A stretch of 64,000 nucleotides of DNA from Alkalihalobacillus pseudalcaliphilus (GCF_028610675.1 NZ_JAQQWS010000003.1:248001-312000); one strand, 5' to 3'; positions 42,312 through 52,256 are shown, counted from the stretch's first letter. Notes: generated from the letters alone by a model not told the origin. Translations and numbers: made by a program.

Positions 42312-43769
42312 TTACAGTTCCGGCTTTTGTTTATGGTGATCCGTTGCTTTTTCATAAGCGTTGGCAACACGGTAAATCGTTGCTTCATCAAAGTGTTTGC
42401 CGATGATTTGTAGACCTAAAGGAAGACCATCCTTAAAGCCACATGGTACAGATATTCCTGGTACACCAGCAAGGTTAACTGGGATGGTCAAAATATCATT
42501 GGCATACATCGTCATCGGATCCTTCGTTTTTTCACCGACTTTAAATGAAGTAGTTGGTGTCGTTGGCCCTAAAATAACATCATAATCTTTGAAGATATTC
42601 TCAAAGTCTTGCTTAATTAAGGTACGAACCTTTTGAGCTTTTTTATAATAAGCATCATAGTAACCAGAACTTAAAGCAAACGTTCCTAACATAATACGAC
42701 GCTTGACCTCATCGCCGAATCCTTCTGCGCGTGTCTTCTTATACATATCAAGCAGGTTCTCTGCATCCTCAGAACGATAGCCGTAACGAACACCATCAAA
42801 TCGAGATAAGTTCGCAGAAGCCTCAGATGAAGAAATTAGATAATACGTTGCCAGAGCGTATTTAGAATGTGGCAAGGAAACCTCTTCCCATGTTGCCCCT
42901 TCACGCTCTAAGATTTTAAGCGCCTCTCGTACTGAGTCAGCCACTTCAGGATCAACACCATCACCTAAATACTCTCTAGGTACAGCCACCTTAAGACCTT
43001 TTACTCCTTGCTCCAGCTTTTCCGTAAAGTTTGGCACATCTACATGAGCTGATGTAGAATCCATAGGATCAAGACCTGAAATCGCTTGTAATAGATAAGC
43101 ATTATCAGCAACATTTGTTGTAATAGGGCCGATTTGATCTAAAGATGAGGCAAAAGCAACTAATCCATAACGAGAAACACGACCGTATGTTGGTTTTAAA
43201 CCAACAACACCACAATAAGCAGCTGGCTGACGAATTGAGCCTCCTGTATCAGAACCAAGCGAGAATGGGACTTCACCAGCGGCTACAGCTGCAGCTGAAC
43301 CACCACTTGATCCACCTGGAACATAATCTAAATTCCACGGGTTTTTTGTAATATGTATGGCTGAGTTTTCATTTGAAGAACCCATCGCAAATTCATCCAT
43401 ATTAAGTTTACCAATTGTTACCGCTTCTGCTTCTTGCAGTTTTTGTACAACGGTTGCATCATAAATCGGATTAAAGTTCTCAAGGATTTTACTTGAGCAC
43501 GTTGTCCGCAAATTTTTCGTGACGATATTATCCTTCACTCCGATTGGCATTCCAAAAAGTGTTCCAAATGAACGATCCGTTCCTAATGCTTCATCTAATT
43601 CGGCTGCATAGGTACGAGCCTTCTCTTCATCTAAAGTAACAAAAGCCTTGACTCTATCTTCTACCTCAGCAATTCGTTTATATGATTGGTCAATGAGGTC
43701 AGAAACCTTCAGCTCTTTTTTCTGAAGCTTACTGTGAAGCTCTGACATCGGTAAATCAAATAATGACAT
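42312..43769 (-). CDS. gatA: Glutamyl-tRNA(Gln) amidotransferase subunit A
   Basis: 485 residues. Amidase-signature enzyme that liberates ammonia from glutamine for GatB. Visible: MPIGVKDNI with the catalytic lysine, the amidase signature GGSSGGSAAAVAAGEVPFS and SLGSDTGGSIRQPA carrying the two serines, and GVPGISVPCGF near the C terminus. It is in the middle of the gatCAB operon, 17 bp after gatC. All motifs are intact. Confidence 0.97.
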   Translation of the reverse strand: MSLFDLPMSELHSKLQKKELKVSDLIDQSYKRIAEVEDRVKAFVTLDEEKARTYAAELDEALGTDRSFGTLFGMPIGVKDNIVTKNLRTTCSSKILENFNPIYDATVVQKLQEAEAVTIGKLNMDEFAMGSSNENSAIHITKNPWNLDYVPGGSSGGSAAAVAAGEVPFSLGSDTGGSIRQPAAYCGVVGLKPTYGRVSRYGLVAFASSLDQIGPITTNVADNAYLLQAISGLDPMDSTSAHVDVPNFTEKLEQGVKGLKVAVPREYLGDGVDPEVADSVREALKILEREGATWEEVSLPHSKYALATYYLISSSEASANLSRFDGVRYGYRSEDAENLLDMYKKTRAEGFGDEVKRRIMLGTFALSSGYYDAYYKKAQKVRTLIKQDFENIFKDYDVILGPTTPTTSFKVGEKTKDPMTMYANDILTIPVNLAGVPGISVPCGFKDGLPLGLQIIGKHFDEATIYRVANAYEKATDHHKQKPEL

Positions 43770-43786
43770 GTGGGCCTACCCTCCTA

Positions 43787-44077
43787 TTAATCTAAAATTG
43801 ATGGTACTTTAACTTGTCCATCTTCATGATCTGGTGCATTCTTTAAGACATCTTCAACCGGTAAGCCTTCGTTTGGCTTGTCTTCACGTAACACATTGGT
43901 CATATTTAATACATGTGTAGTTGGTTCGATATTCTCTGTGTCAAGCTCATTTAACTGTTCCGCAAAAGAGATAATATTACCCAACTGTTCGGCAAACATT
44001 TCTGCTTCATCTTCTGTAATCGCAAGGCGTGCTAAATGGGCTACATGCTTAACTTGATCCTTCGAAATTTGAGACAT
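43787..44077 (-). CDS. gatC: Amidotransferase subunit C
   Basis: 96 residues. The small chaperone-like belt of GatCAB: SKDQVKHVAHLARLAITEDE, then LNELDTENIEPTTHVL and the C-terminal NVLREDKP..GLPVEDVLKNAP. ATG at 44075-44077 is preferred because AGGGGTGA stands about ten bases upstream; the frame also starts with a GTG three codons earlier. First gene of the operon. Confidence 0.96.
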   Translation of the reverse strand: MSQISKDQVKHVAHLARLAITEDEAEMFAEQLGNIISFAEQLNELDTENIEPTTHVLNMTNVLREDKPNEGLPVEDVLKNAPDHEDGQVKVPSILD

Positions 44078-44214
44078 TTTCTCCACTCACCCCTTCATTT
44101 TCGTTCATCTTGACAATATTATTAATGATACCAAATTACCGTTCGATAGGCAACAAAACCCCTGAGTGGAGTAGGATTTCAGTTTCGACCACACGGGCGT
44201 TTGTTTTGACTCTT

Positions 44215-44405
44215 TTAGTGCTGCGTATTTTGTTTTGCTCCGCATTGAAGCCAAACTTTCTTCTCCCATTGCGGTGTATTTTGTTTTGCTTCGCATTGAA
44301 GCCAAACTTTCTTCTCTCATTGCTGCGTATTTTGTTTTACTCGGCATTGAAGCCAAACTTTCTTCTCTCATTGCTGCGTATTTTGTTTTACTCGGCATCG
44401 GGCTC
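44215..44405. repeat. 51-bp tandem array, family C, locus 1
   Basis: About 3.7 copies with a 51-bp step: GCATTGAAGCC (last copy GCATCGGGCTCC) starts at 44242, 44293, 44344 and 44395, each followed by AAACTTTCTTCTC.CATTGC and TGTATTTTGTTTT. It lies between gatC and the symporter gene. A related array is at 59240-59456. Several ORFs are open through it on both strands because 51 is a multiple of three. Confidence 0.9.
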
Positions 44406-44511
44406 CGTTTTTCTACCTTGTGTTGTATCCCATTATCTATACACCTAATAACAAAGGTACTAACTTTATCCGACTTAATTTCAGCCTAAGCATTGTTTCC
44501 TCTTTCTATTG

Positions 44512-44560
44512 AAAAAAGCCTGTCACATGCTAAGTTCTTTCCAAACAGCATGTAACAGGC
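44512..44560 (-). terminator. Terminator of symporter gene
   Basis: GCCTGT.ACATGCT paired with AGCATGTaACAGGC, followed on the minus strand by six T residues, just after the symporter stop codon. Confidence 0.85.
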
Positions 44561-44573
44561 ATATTAGACATTT

Positions 44574-46118
44574 TTATCTTAATTCATCTGATAATTTTTT
44601 TACAGCATCGTATTCTTCTTGTATTTCTTGAGAAGGCTCTTTCCCTAATAAACTAACAAGAATAGCCGACAGTCCCGCTAAAATGAAGCCTGGGATAATT
44701 TCATAAAGTCCAAAAATTGATATCGAAGCAAAGGTCGCTTCCGTCATCCCGAACCACCCAAGAATTACTTCAAGTTCTGCCCAAATGATTACAGTTAAAC
44801 CACCAACAATCATACCAGTAAGGGCACCATTTCGCGTCATGCCCTTCCAGAATAACGCTAACAACAATACAGGGCCAAATGCAGAACCAAAACCAGCCCA
44901 AGCATAACTTACAAGTTCTAGTACCGAACTATCTGGGTTATAAGCGAGTAACACAGCGATAACGGCAATTAACAAGACACCGATACGACCTACCCACATT
45001 AATTCCTTTTGTGAAGCATTTTTTCTTATAAATGGCTTATAAAAGTCTTCTGCCAAAGCACTTGACGAAACAAGGAGCTGAGAGTCAATCGTACTCATAA
45101 TAGCGGAAAGAATTGCTGCGATCAAGAAGCCTGCTACCCATTCATTCATTAATAACTGAGTAAATAAAATAAACACGGTTTCGTGTTGATTTTCAGGTAA
45201 TGGCTGGCCTGCAGGTCCAAATTCTGAGAAGTAAGCTAAGCCGGTTAAACCAGTAAACACCGCACCAAATAGTGAAAGAATCATCCAAGTCATTCCGATA
45301 GCTTGTGCTTTTGGAATTTCTTTCGTCGATTTAACAGCCATAAAACGTGTGATAATGTGCGGTTGTCCAAAGTAACCTAATCCCCACGCAAGTAAAGATA
45401 TAATAGCAATAAATCCAACTCCTTGGAACGCATCTAAATAGGCAGTGTCTAATGAACCGATCGCTTGAACCGTTTCATTCCAGCCACCAATTTCCGTAAT
45501 CGCTACAACAGGTACGATAACAAGCGCTAAAAACATTAATGTTCCTTGGAATAAATCAGACCAGCTAACTGCTAAAAACCCGCCGATAAATGTATAGGAA
45601 ACAATAACGAGTGCCCCAATCCATAATGCCTGTGTATATGACATGCCGAAAGATGATTGGAATAATAACGCACCACCAACTAGCCCTGATGAAGAATAAA
45701 ACGTAAAAAAGACTAAGATAATAATCGCTGAAATCACTCGTAACGCCTTTGAGTCATCTCGGAAGCGATTCTCAAAAAAGTCAGGTAAAGTAATTGAGTC
45801 ATTCGCTTTTTCCGTATAAAGTCTTAATCTTTTTGCAAGAAACTGCCAATTTAAATACGCACCAATGGCTAACCCGACAGCGAGCCAAATTTCATTCATC
45901 CCGCCAAGGTATATAGCTCCAGGTAATCCTAGTAGTAACCAGCTACTCATGTCAGAAGCCCCAGCACTTAATGCCGCTGTCCCGCCTCCAAGCTTTCTAC
46001 CACCTAATACATAATCAGATAAGTCCTTCGTTTTAAAATAAGCATATAAACCAAATGCTAATAGCACTATCATGTAAAAAATAAAAGTTATAAATGTTGC
46101 TGTACTAATGGTCCCCAT
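44574..46118 (-). CDS. putP: Sodium/proline symporter
   Basis: A 514-residue member of the SSF family with thirteen predicted helices. LSDYVLGGRKLGGGTAALSA, GASDMSSWLLLGLPGA and the sodium-site helix (ILSAIMSTIDSQLLVSSSAL) are the PutP/OpuE signature. It imports proline with sodium for nutrition or osmoprotection. In B. subtilis the symporter at this place next to gatCAB is OpuE. The ribosome site AGGGGAG lies within the end of a 34-codon ORF that stops one base before this ATG, so both are translated together. Confidence 0.93.
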   Translation of the reverse strand: MGTISTATFITFIFYMIVLLAFGLYAYFKTKDLSDYVLGGRKLGGGTAALSAGASDMSSWLLLGLPGAIYLGGMNEIWLAVGLAIGAYLNWQFLAKRLRLYTEKANDSITLPDFFENRFRDDSKALRVISAIIILVFFTFYSSSGLVGGALLFQSSFGMSYTQALWIGALVIVSYTFIGGFLAVSWSDLFQGTLMFLALVIVPVVAITEIGGWNETVQAIGSLDTAYLDAFQGVGFIAIISLLAWGLGYFGQPHIITRFMAVKSTKEIPKAQAIGMTWMILSLFGAVFTGLTGLAYFSEFGPAGQPLPENQHETVFILFTQLLMNEWVAGFLIAAILSAIMSTIDSQLLVSSSALAEDFYKPFIRKNASQKELMWVGRIGVLLIAVIAVLLAYNPDSSVLELVSYAWAGFGSAFGPVLLLALFWKGMTRNGALTGMIVGGLTVIIWAELEVILGWFGMTEATFASISIFGLYEIIPGFILAGLSAILVSLLGKEPSQEIQEEYDAVKKLSDELR

Positions 46119-46119
46119 G

Positions 46120-46224
46120 TTATTCTCCCCTCTTCATAATCCATCTAACAATTGATAAAACAATAATGAGTGGCATTGGAATTAATAATAGTAGCCACGT
46201 TGCTGTTGTAAATGTGTACTCCAT
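46120..46224 (-). CDS. Symporter small accessory membrane protein
   Basis: 34 residues: one membrane helix from WLLLLIPMPLIIVLSIVRWI, ending MKRGE. AGGAGGTG stands six bases before ATG 46222-46224. The stop codon is one base from the putP start, and the putP ribosome site is inside this ORF. Similar tiny membrane proteins precede sodium symporters in Gram-positive bacteria and MetPS-type transporters require one. A direct subunit role is inference. Confidence 0.75.
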   Translation of the reverse strand: MEYTFTTATWLLLLIPMPLIIVLSIVRWIMKRGE

Positions 46225-46552
46225 TCAAGCACCTCCTCATACAATCTTTATACAACGTCTATGCATACCCATTTTCTTAGCTATTGAAACTTTTATTTCA
46301 AACAGCTAAAAATACAAGAATTATCATAACACACATATATTATTTGAACATTCTTTTTATTTTAAAAATATAACAAGCATGAATAATTATGCATGAAATA
46401 AGCCTTATATCATCTCCTGAGTAATATATCGCATATATATTCATTAAAAAAAATGAAAATAAATTATTAGAATAGTGTGTCTTTAAGGTAGTTTTGAATG
46501 AAGGTTGATGATGCTGATTAGAGTGGTGCTCTACTTGTCACCCCAGTTCTTT
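46225..46552. other. A+T-rich intergenic upstream of symporter
   Basis: It must contain the promoter for the small protein/putP unit on the minus strand; several TATATA-like stretches occur, and no unique choice is possible. No gene was seen. Confidence 0.45.
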
Positions 46553-46960
46553 GCTCGGGCTTTCTTCCTCTTTTTCCGATCGCAACCCCGCGATTCCGCG
46601 TTTGCTCGGGCTTTCTCCTCTTTTTTTCGCCTGCAACCCCGCGATTCCGCGTTTGCTCGGGCTTTCTTCCTTTTTTTCCGCCCGCAACCCCGCGATTCCT
46701 CGTTTACTCGGGCCTTCTCCTCTTTTTTTCGCATGCAACCCCGCGGTTCCGCGTTTGCTCGGGCTTTCTTCCTCTTTTTCCGATCGCAACCCCGCGATTC
46801 CACGTTTACTCGGGCTTTCTCCTCTTTTTTTCGCATGCAACCCCGCGATTCCTCGTTTGCTCGGGCTTTCTTCCTTTTTTTCCCCCCGCAACCCCGCGAT
46901 TCCGCGTTTGCTCGGGCTTTCTCCTCTTTTTCTGCTTTTTCATCATTTCCCATTCCTTTA
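46553..46960. repeat. 51-bp tandem array, family B, locus 1
   Basis: Eight units with an exact 51-bp step: GCTCGGGCTT (or ACTCGGGC) starts at 46553, 46604, 46655, 46706, 46757, 46808, 46859 and 46910. Each continues TTCTCCTCTTTTT.CG..TGCAACCCCGCGATTCC or a close variant. Long frames in both directions are artefacts of the 17-codon period. The same unit recurs at 62316-62750. Confidence 0.95.
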
Positions 46961-46977
46961 AGCATCATTCAATAACA

Positions 46978-47021
46978 AAAAAGCTCTTGCTTTTAGATTT
47001 CCTAAAAACAAGAACTCTTAT
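46978..47021 (-). terminator. Terminator of nucleoside ABC operon
   Basis: AGTTCTTG/CAAGAGCT with a long loop followed by T6 on the minus strand, directly after the last permease gene. Confidence 0.7.
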
Positions 47022-47023
47022 GT

Positions 47024-47986
47024 TTATCTTGAGCCTTTTATATATGGTTTTCCGTTTGCTTTTGGAGCTGCATTTTTACCAACAAAACCTGTTAAGGCAA
47101 TAATGGTTAGTACATAAGGAGCTATCAGAAGAAAAACTGGGTGAATCTCTGAGAAAAACGGTAGTTGAGCACCTGTCGTACTTAATGCTTGCGCTAAACC
47201 GAAGAATAACCCAGCACCGAGTACTCCTAATGGATTCCAACGACCAAAGATTAGCACAGCTAACGCCATAAAACCTTGTCCTACAATGGTTGCTCCTGAA
47301 AAGTTGCCCGATACGGTCACCGCATAAACGGCGCCACCAAGCGCACCGAATGCTCCACTTAACATCACAGCAACATAACGCATTTTATTTACATTAATCC
47401 CCATTGTATCTGCAGCCATAGGATGCTCCCCAACTGAACGGAGACGTAATCCGAATGGCGTATAAAATATAATGTAATAAACGATCAGTACTAATGCAAA
47501 AGCCAAAAATGATGTTGTATACACATTTGAGAAGAACAATGGACCAATAATCGGTATTTCACTTAGACCTGGTACATTTGTTCTAAAAATACGATTTTGA
47601 ATATAATCTGTTTGCCCTCTTCCGTATAGGAGTCTCGTAAAGAAAACAGCTAACCCGAGTGCTAAAAAGTTAATCGCCACACCACTCACAATTTGATCAG
47701 CTCTGAAAGAAATCGACGCTACCGCGTGAAACAAAGCAAAAACAGCTCCAATAACAGCGGCTATTAGTAATGAAAGCCAAGGAGAGGCTGCACCTAGTCC
47801 AGCACCTTCTAGCATTAATGTTGAAACGATACCAATAAAAGCACCGGAAATCATTAGTCCTTCAAGACCAATATTAACAACACCAGCTCGTTCACTAAAT
47901 AATCCACCTAATGCCGTTAGAATAAGGGGAACACCCGCATAAATTGCAGCTGGAATGACAAGTGCAAGAATTTGCATCAAATCCAT
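47024..47986 (-). CDS. Nucleoside ABC transporter permease (NupQ-like)
   Basis: 320 residues with about eight membrane helices. FSERAGVVNIGLEGLMISGA and FRADQIVSGVAINFLALGL are the conserved segments of BPD_transp_2 permeases in BMP-dependent nucleoside importers, with MGINVNKMRYVAVMLSGAFG as the ATPase-contact loop. It forms the channel with the permease encoded upstream (one base apart). Ortholog of B. subtilis NupQ (YufQ). Confidence 0.9.
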   Translation of the reverse strand: MDLMQILALVIPAAIYAGVPLILTALGGLFSERAGVVNIGLEGLMISGAFIGIVSTLMLEGAGLGAASPWLSLLIAAVIGAVFALFHAVASISFRADQIVSGVAINFLALGLAVFFTRLLYGRGQTDYIQNRIFRTNVPGLSEIPIIGPLFFSNVYTTSFLAFALVLIVYYIIFYTPFGLRLRSVGEHPMAADTMGINVNKMRYVAVMLSGAFGALGGAVYAVTVSGNFSGATIVGQGFMALAVLIFGRWNPLGVLGAGLFFGLAQALSTTGAQLPFFSEIHPVFLLIAPYVLTIIALTGFVGKNAAPKANGKPYIKGSR

Positions 47987-47987
47987 A

Positions 47988-49058
47988 TTAATTTCCCCCT
48001 TTCTTTCTATCTTTGATACGATTCATAGCCCAACGAATAATATAGCTTGAAGCAACAAAGAAAATAATTAGAGCAATGACAATATCAACTAGTTCACTAG
48101 GAACACCAGCTTGTTGCTGCATTCTTAAAGAGCCTACTTGAAGTCCACCGAATAAGAAGGAAGATAAAAACACACCGATACCCGTATTGGCTCCTAATAA
48201 TGCAACGGCGATCCCATCAAAACCAACTCCCGTAAAACCACTCATAATTGACATATAGCCATAGGTTCCTAGTCCTTCCATCGCACCAGCTACACCTGCA
48301 AATCCACCAGAAATAACCATAGATAATACGATGTTTCCTTTAACGTTCATACCTGCATATTGTGAAGCATGTTGGTTAAATCCAACCGCTCTTAATTCAT
48401 AACCTTTTTTCGTTTTCCATAAAATGAACCACATAATCAAACAAGCTAATATGGCTACAATAAAACCCCAGTGTAATCTCGAATGGTCTGTCAATGCTTG
48501 TAGCATAGGTGACTCCAGAGAAGCAGAAGCTTGAATATTCTCCGTACGCTCACCTGGTACTAATAAATAAGATCTTATGATAGCATTTGCTGTATATAAA
48601 GCGATATAGTTCATCATAATCGTGACAATTACTTCATGAACTTCAAACCTTGCTTTCAACAAACCTGGTAGGAAACCCCATATACCACCAGCTATGGCAC
48701 CTGCAATAATAGCTAAAGGAAGATGAATAATCGTAGGAAGACCTACAAATATGATCCCTACCCAAACAGATGCTAACCAGCCAACAATCAATTGACCTTC
48801 CACACCAATATTTAGTAAACCGGTACGATAGGCGAAAGCGACAGCCAAACCAGCAAGAATGAGCGGTGTCATAGACCTAATTGTTTCACCGATATAATAC
48901 GTATCGCTAAAAATACCATTTAATAATGCTGTATAGGCAGCAATCGGGTTATAACCTGTAATTAACATAATGATGGCCCCGATAAACACCCCTAAAAAGA
49001 TTGAAATGACAGGGATGAGTAATCCGCTAAATTTGTTCATTTTATTTGCCTGCTTCAC
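47988..49058 (-). CDS. Nucleoside ABC transporter permease (NupP-like)
   Basis: About 356 residues, larger of the two permeases: LLIPVISIFLGVFIGAIIML at the N terminus, YRTGLLNIGVEGQLIVGWLA, FEVHEVIVTIMMNYIALY, and the ATPase-contact AGMNVKGNIVLSMVISGGFA. The frame opens at 49091, but GTG 49056-49058 follows GAGGAGAACC and ATG 49038-49040 directly follows the ATPase stop codon; I take the GTG. It overlaps the ATPase gene by 17 bases. Resembles B. subtilis NupP (YufP). Confidence 0.88.
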   Translation of the reverse strand: MKQANKMNKFSGLLIPVISIFLGVFIGAIIMLITGYNPIAAYTALLNGIFSDTYYIGETIRSMTPLILAGLAVAFAYRTGLLNIGVEGQLIVGWLASVWVGIIFVGLPTIIHLPLAIIAGAIAGGIWGFLPGLLKARFEVHEVIVTIMMNYIALYTANAIIRSYLLVPGERTENIQASASLESPMLQALTDHSRLHWGFIVAILACLIMWFILWKTKKGYELRAVGFNQHASQYAGMNVKGNIVLSMVISGGFAGVAGAMEGLGTYGYMSIMSGFTGVGFDGIAVALLGANTGIGVFLSSFLFGGLQVGSLRMQQQAGVPSELVDIVIALIIFFVASSYIIRWAMNRIKDRKKGGN

Positions 49059-50586
49059 GGTTCTCCTCACCCTCCTTTTGCCTTTGACCACCAGCCATCA
49101 ATAAACCTAGCTCTTTTTCGTTAGTTTTGTCCGCGTCAACAATATCTACAATTTCACCATCATAAATAACGGCAATCCGATCACTCACATTTAAAATCTC
49201 ATCGAGCTCGAGTGACATTAACAAAATGGCACGTCCTTTATCTCGCTCTTTGATTAGCCTTGAGTGAATCGATTCAATCGCCCCTACGTCAAGCCCACGA
49301 GTTGGCTGAGCTGCTATAAGGAAATCGGGAGAACGATCAACTTCTCGTGCAATTATCGCCTTTTGCTGATTACCTCCAGATAAGGCCCTTGCTGCTGTAT
49401 ACTCACTCGGCGTTCGAACATCAAAATCATCGATTAACTCTCGTGCTTTTTCATATATTTTTGGAAACTGTAAGATTCCATTTTTAGAATAAGGCTTTTG
49501 ATAGTAGGTTTGTAAAACCATATTTTCACCTATATTAAAATCTAAAATAAGTCCATGTTTATGGCGGTCCTCAGGGATATGACCAATACCTGCCTCTGTT
49601 ACTTTTCGCGGAGTGTGGTTCGTAATCTCTTGGTTGTTTAAGAAGATATGTCCTCCATCTACCTTACGCAAACCAGTAATGGCCTCAATTAACTCCGATT
49701 GACCATTTCCTTCCACCCCTGCTAGTCCTAAGATTTCCCCTGAACGAATTTCCAAGGATAGCCCTTTTAAAGCCTCCACCTTGCGTGAATTCTTCATTCG
49801 AATATTATCTACTTTTAATACTGTATCCTTAGGTGATGAAGGTGTTTTCTCAACGGTGAAGTTCACCTCTCTACCGACCATCATTTCAGCCAATTTCGCT
49901 TCACTTGAGGTTTTTACATCAGCTGTGCCAATACCCTTACCACGACGAATGACTGTGCATCTATCACAAATCGCCATAATCTCTTTTAATTTATGTGTAA
50001 TTAAAATAATCGATTTGCCTTCTGCGACAAGCTTTTTCATAATTCCTGTAAGCTCTTGAATTTCTTGAGGGGTTAACACGGCTGTAGGTTCATCAAAGAT
50101 TAAAATGTCAGCTCCGCGATAAAGTGTCTTTAAAATTTCAACCCGCTGTTGCATCCCTACAGAAATGTCTTCGATTTTAGCATTAGGATCTACACGGAGA
50201 CCGTACTGTTCAGAAATCGCAGCGACTTCCTTTGCAGCCTTCTTAAGATTAAGTCGTCCAGCTTTAGTCGGTTCATTCCCTAGTATAATATTTTCTGTGA
50301 CGGTAAAATTTTCAACAAGCATAAAGTGCTGATGAACCATTCCAATCCCAAGGCGATTTGCGATATTTGGGTCTGTTATTTTCACATCTTGACCACGCAC
50401 CTTAATATTACCCTGTTCAGGTTGATATAAGCCAAATAGGACATTCATTAACGTTGACTTTCCAGCGCCATTTTCTCCTAAAAGTGCATGTATTTCGCCC
50501 TCTTTTAATTGCAAAGTGATGTTATCATTTGCGACAATTCCAGGGAATTCTTTACGGATATTATTCATTTCAATGACATAACTCAC
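49042..50586 (-). CDS. Nucleoside ABC transporter ATPase (NupO-like)
   Basis: 514 residues with two ABC modules as in sugar and nucleoside importers. Module 1: ALLGENGAGKSTLMNVL, SVGMQQRVEI, ILIFDEPTAVLTPQE, LITHKLKE. Module 2: GLAGVEGNGQSELIEAI (degenerate P-loop), LSGGNQQKAIIAREV, FLIAAQPTRGLDVGA. The frame extends to 50661, but GTG 50584-50586 behind TAGGAGTGAACCAG is the likely start. It energises the import of nucleosides brought by the BMP-family lipoprotein encoded upstream. Confidence 0.9.
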   Translation of the reverse strand: MSYVIEMNNIRKEFPGIVANDNITLQLKEGEIHALLGENGAGKSTLMNVLFGLYQPEQGNIKVRGQDVKITDPNIANRLGIGMVHQHFMLVENFTVTENIILGNEPTKAGRLNLKKAAKEVAAISEQYGLRVDPNAKIEDISVGMQQRVEILKTLYRGADILIFDEPTAVLTPQEIQELTGIMKKLVAEGKSIILITHKLKEIMAICDRCTVIRRGKGIGTADVKTSSEAKLAEMMVGREVNFTVEKTPSSPKDTVLKVDNIRMKNSRKVEALKGLSLEIRSGEILGLAGVEGNGQSELIEAITGLRKVDGGHIFLNNQEITNHTPRKVTEAGIGHIPEDRHKHGLILDFNIGENMVLQTYYQKPYSKNGILQFPKIYEKARELIDDFDVRTPSEYTAARALSGGNQQKAIIAREVDRSPDFLIAAQPTRGLDVGAIESIHSRLIKERDKGRAILLMSLELDEILNVSDRIAVIYDGEIVDIVDADKTNEKELGLLMAGGQRQKEGEENREAGK

Positions 50587-50693
50587 CTGGTTCACTCCTA
50601 ACCCTAGTATCCAGTATTTAGTATTCTTATAGAGCTCCTGATGAATTGGGATGCGATTCAATTCATCATGAGCCCTAGTATAGTTAATACAAA

Positions 50694-50724
50694 GTCAAAG
50701 GCTAGCACAAACACTAGCCTTTGA
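50694..50724 (-). terminator. Intercistronic hairpin between binding protein and ATPase
   Basis: CAAAGGCTAG/CTAGCCTTTG with an 8-nt loop (50696-50723), followed only by ACTTTG. It is probably a partial terminator or an mRNA-stabilising hairpin that lets the binding protein be made in excess. Confidence 0.6.
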
Positions 50725-50751
50725 ATCATAAAATTTATTTAACAAAAATTA

Positions 50752-51858
50752 TTAAAGTCCACTTACAAATTCATCATACTCTTCATCTGTTTGTGGAACT
50801 TCAATCTCACCTGAAAGAATTTGCTCACGGTAGTTATCCACTTCATCTTCAGTACCATCAGATAGATTTTGAGTAGATTCAGAAATTCCAACACCATTAT
50901 CATCTAATCCGTACTCTAATACTTGTCCACCAGGGAAGTTTCCATTCATTGTATCTTCAGAAACAAGGGCAACTGCAACATCAACACGTTTAACCATTGA
51001 TGTTAAAGTAACAGACTCATCACCATAAACACCTTGCTCATATTGGTCGGCATCTACACCGATAACCCATACGTTTTCACCATTACGTGCTCTGTTAATC
51101 GCTTCTGTAAATAAACCATTTCCTGAATCTCCAGCAGCATGATAAATGATATCTGCTCCTTGGCTATACATCGTGTTAGCAATTTGTTGAGCAGTCGTTT
51201 GGTCATTAAAACTTTCAACATACTGAACAGCAATTTCAGCATCTGGGTTTACAGCTTTAACTCCTGCTTTAAATCCAACTTCAAACTTCTTGATTAAGCC
51301 ACTCTCTACTCCACCAATAAAGCCAATTTGGTCTGTTTCAGATTCTAATGCAGCAACTACTCCAGCAAGGAAAGAACCTTCATGCTCTTTAAACGTGATG
51401 TTAGCAATATTATCATACGGCTCTTTTGTATCTGGATTTAACACAACTGTATCAACAATCGCTAATTGAGCATCTTCATTTTGCTCAGCAATGGTACGAA
51501 TAGCATCTTCCATCAAGAAACCAATACCCCAAACTAAATCAGTATCTTCACGAACTAAATTACGTAGATTAGGCTCGAATTCATTCTCGTTTGCAGATTG
51601 TACATAGGAATAATTCGTATTTTCTACTAAGTTTAGGTCCTCACCAAAGGCTTGTAACCCTTCCCATGCTGATTGGTTAAATGACTTATCGTCAATTCCA
51701 CCAACATCAGTAACCATACCAACAGTGAAATCACTTGCATCAGTCGTTCCATCACCAGTTGCATTATCACCGTTGTCATCATTACCTGCTCCACAAGCAG
51801 ATAAAGCTACGACAGCAGCAAAACCTAATGTTGCATTACGTAACCACTTCTTCATCAT
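50752..51858 (-). CDS. BMP family nucleoside-binding lipoprotein (NupN-like)
   Basis: 368 residues. Lipoprotein signal with lipobox ALSACG (about residues 18-23), a low-complexity linker of Asp, Gly, Asn and Thr, then the BMP domain: FTVGMVTDVGGIDDKSFNQS, GFLMEDAIRTIAEQN, FLAGVVAALE, GFIGGVESGLIKKFEVGF, IYHAAGDSGNGLFTEAI. Such proteins bind purine nucleosides such as guanosine outside the membrane and pass them to the ABC importer encoded downstream. First gene of the operon; the leader upstream has inverted repeats. Confidence 0.92.
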   Translation of the reverse strand: MMKKWLRNATLGFAAVVALSACGAGNDDNGDNATGDGTTDASDFTVGMVTDVGGIDDKSFNQSAWEGLQAFGEDLNLVENTNYSYVQSANENEFEPNLRNLVREDTDLVWGIGFLMEDAIRTIAEQNEDAQLAIVDTVVLNPDTKEPYDNIANITFKEHEGSFLAGVVAALESETDQIGFIGGVESGLIKKFEVGFKAGVKAVNPDAEIAVQYVESFNDQTTAQQIANTMYSQGADIIYHAAGDSGNGLFTEAINRARNGENVWVIGVDADQYEQGVYGDESVTLTSMVKRVDVAVALVSEDTMNGNFPGGQVLEYGLDDNGVGISESTQNLSDGTEDEVDNYREQILSGEIEVPQTDEEYDEFVSGL

Positions 51859-52256
51859 TAAATCCCCCTTAAAATAATAACTCTCTTACACATGTGCCTA
51901 CTAAGCAGTTGTAATAAGTACACATTTTTTAGTGTGCAACGATTACTAGAATTTATTCTAGCCGCTTCACCAAAAAACGACTAGAGCTTATGTCATATTT
52001 CATAGCATAAGTTCTATTAAACCGCTATCATTATGAGCGATGTATAAGTCCCACCGAGTTCAAAATCAAGAGATCAGACTTCTGATGTCTAGACTCTGAA
52101 ACGACATAAATATATCATGTTTGCAGTAAATAATAAACTGTTTTCTCGGTATTCATACATTTTTGTCATACTTTATTCTTAAAACGTACATCTTATCGAA
52201 TAATCTGATTTTACGGTAAATTCTAATAAAACGCGTAGGTCTTTTTCATATACAAA
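51859..52256. other. Leader region of nucleoside operon
   Basis: On the minus strand two inverted repeats stand out near 51945-51990: CTAGTCG/CGGCTAG and CTAGAAT/ATTCTAG. I looked for a purine riboswitch core and did not find one. No gene is supported. Confidence 0.4.

Noticed and set aside
46505..46975. Long Arg/Ser/Phe-rich or Lys/Glu-rich repeat proteins on both strands
   Set aside because: A 51-bp tandem repeat is open in several frames by its period of 17 codons; no start signals, and opposite frames are equally open.
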